From assembly GCA_015520425.1 (NCBI GenBank), contig WAQC01000004.1:1-6023 (forward strand): a stretch of 6,023 bases of DNA, in the 5' to 3' direction. The position numbers were made by a program, and so were the translations under genes. The notes beneath the pieces were generated by a model that made no database searches, had not been told where the DNA came from, and saw nothing but the letters and a program-made list of their open reading frames with translations. Numbering within the stretch: the stretch's first letter is position 1; each line of letters opens with the position of its first letter. Source of the DNA: Candidatus Pelearchaeum sp. GTDB lineage: Archaea; Thermoproteota; Nitrososphaeria_A; Caldarchaeales; Caldarchaeaceae. Positions 5,195 through 6,023 of this stretch are shown here, piece after piece.

Positions 5195-5853
5195 TCAGCA
5201 GGCAGTAGAGCCTCAAGCGTAACATCCACTATATCCGAATCTAACCTGCGCGCGAATTCCTCCTTAAACAGAGTCTTCACCTCATCTAGATTATAGCTTC
5301 TGCCTTTAATCCTTTGAAGCGACGTTATTACGCTGCTCTCCATGCCACAAGGCCTTATACGCGTGAAATATGAGAGGTCTGTATTCACGTTGAGAGCTAT
5401 CCCGTGATATGTTACCCAGTGCTTCACCGCAAGCCCTATTGAGGCTATCTTATTCCCACCAACCCAGACGCCAGGCATACCTTCAACACGCGAGGCATCA
5501 ACACCTAGGCGGCGTAGGGCTGCTATACAGCTCTCCTCAAGAACATTCACAAACTCCTTAACACCCAGCCCACGCTTGTTAAGGTCTATTATAGGATACG
5601 CCACCATCTGGCCTGGGCCATGATAGGTAGCGTCTCCGCCTCGCTCAATACGATAGACAGGAATGCTCCAGTCTAGTATGTTATGCTCGTCTCCCTTTCT
5701 GCCTAAGGTGAAGACGTGGGGATGCTCCACGAGAAGTAGCAGGTCTCCGACTTTCTCTTGTATTCTCAGCTCAACCAGCTTTAGCTGGAGCTTCCAAGTC
5801 CATTCATAGTCTGCATACCCAAGGTCGCAGCACAGTATGTTAGCGCGGGGCAA
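5185..5853 (-). CDS. lipB: Octanoyl-[acyl-carrier-protein]/lipoyl(octanoyl) transferase LipB, TTG start
   Basis: Transfers an octanoyl group to the lipoyl-domain lysine of E2 or GcvH proteins, the first step of lipoate assembly before LipA inserts sulfur. With the TTG start at 5853 the product has 222 residues, normal for LipB. Motifs: VEHPHVFTLG (42-51), RGGDATYHGPGQ (71-82, His78), GNKIASIGL with catalytic Lys135, and IRPCGME with catalytic Cys169. These numbers equal the known catalytic pair of E. coli LipB (Lys135, Cys169), which supports this start. The frame stays open to an ATG at 5892 (13 more residues) and another at 5940, but these lie deep inside lpdA and add sequence not typical of the family. 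A strong GGAGG lies 10 bases before the TTG. It overlaps the end of lpdA by 14 bases, so the two are probably translated together. Confidence 0.93.
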   Translation of the reverse strand: MPRANILCCDLGYADYEWTWKLQLKLVELRIQEKVGDLLLLVEHPHVFTLGRKGDEHNILDWSIPVYRIERGGDATYHGPGQMVAYPIIDLNKRGLGVKEFVNVLEESCIAALRRLGVDASRVEGMPGVWVGGNKIASIGLAVKHWVTYHGIALNVNTDLSYFTRIRPCGMESSVITSLQRIKGRSYNLDEVKTLFKEEFARRLDSDIVDVTLEALLPAEAV

Positions 5854-6022
5854 GGTGTATCGCCCTCCTTTGAATGGCGTGGGCTGCTTCATTGATTGAC
5901 TCTGCGAATGTTGGGTGTGCGTGTATCGTATATCCCACATCCTCGGCGGTGGCCGCCATCTCTAGTGCTAACGCTGCCTCGTTTATAAGCTCCGTAGCAT
6001 GCGGCGCTGCTATGTGAATCCC
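5840..6022 (-). CDS. lpdA: Dihydrolipoyl dehydrogenase (E3), C-terminal fragment cut by window edge
   Basis: Only the last 60 codons are in the window. They read GIHIAAPHATELINEAALAL, then EMAATAEDVGYTIHAHPTFAE and a short tail ending HLAPR before TAA. This is the dimer-interface end of dihydrolipoyl dehydrogenase, the FAD enzyme that reoxidises the dihydrolipoyl arm with NAD+. The HxHPTxxE motif is intact: His36 and Glu41 of the fragment correspond to the catalytic His-Glu pair of this disulfide oxidoreductase family. The GxHxxELI-EAALALE pattern distinguishes it from glutathione or mercuric reductase. Some other family members share this end, so the assignment is strong but not absolute; the redox-active Cys pair lies outside the window. 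It overlaps lipB by 14 bases, linking E3 with lipoyl attachment. Confidence 0.88.
   Translation of the reverse strand, partial: GIHIAAPHATELINEAALALEMAATAEDVGYTIHAHPTFAESINEAAHAIQRRAIHLAPR
5863..5871 (-). promoter_or_regulatory. Strong Shine-Dalgarno that fixes the lipB start
   Basis: The minus strand reads AAAGGAGGG, the best ribosome-binding site in the window, with its end 9 bases before the TTG at 5853. It lies inside the last codons of lpdA and is downstream of the ATG at 5892, so it favours the TTG over the longer ATG frames. Confidence 0.7.
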
Positions 6023-6023
6023 A

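Noticed and set aside
5031..5225. 64-codon minus-strand open frame spanning the lipB end, the intergenic region and the tbp start
   Set aside because: It overlaps the ends of two secure genes in another frame, covers the tandem TATA boxes, has no recognisable domain and shows low-complexity composition; best read as chance.

Overview
The window looks like a piece of a hyperthermophilic crenarchaeal (Thermoproteota) chromosome, most likely Desulfurococcales-like. The case rests on an archaeal TATA-binding protein gene with an archaeal-type promoter, heavy use of AGG/AGA arginine and ATA isoleucine codons, GGTG/GGAGG ribosome-binding sites, TTG start codons, and very tight gene packing with overlapping ends. 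Genus and species cannot be fixed from the sequence alone. Nothing suggests a mobile element, CRISPR array, rRNA, tRNA or prophage, and no stretch over about 130 bases lacks a gene.

Left half, plus strand (2-3292): a compact operon entering from outside the window. It holds the C-terminal part of a DHH/DHHA1 phosphoesterase, then the complete energizing module of an energy-coupling factor (ECF) vitamin or metal transporter: two ABC ATPases (ecfA1, ecfA2) and the transmembrane coupling protein (ecfT). The genes are separated by 6 bases (DHH to ecfA1), overlap by 20 bases (ecfA1/ecfA2, the second starting with TTG) and overlap by 10 bases (ecfA2/ecfT). No substrate-binding S component is visible, so the substrate cannot be named; the module may be shared by S components encoded elsewhere (group II ECF organisation).

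Right half, minus strand, read from right to left (6022-3231): the last 60 codons of dihydrolipoyl dehydrogenase (lpdA); octanoyltransferase lipB, which overlaps it and probably starts at a TTG behind a strong Shine-Dalgarno; a 126-base intergenic region with two exact tandem 10-bp TATA boxes; the TATA-binding protein gene (tbp); and a class I aminotransferase of the kynurenine/methionine aminotransferase type, 52 bases downstream of tbp. lpdA and lipB both serve lipoate-dependent complexes (2-oxoacid dehydrogenases, glycine cleavage): LipB supplies the octanoyl precursor of the lipoyl arm and LpdA reoxidises that arm. The aminotransferase runs tail-to-tail into ecfT, and the two coding regions share 62 bases on opposite strands.

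I do not see a clearly new multi-gene system. The points most worth a second look are the duplicated TATA element in front of the gene for the TATA-binding protein itself, the 62-bp antiparallel overlap that gives the aminotransferase an extra tail, the altered second coupling motif in EcfT, and the DHH phosphoesterase linked to an ECF module without an S component.
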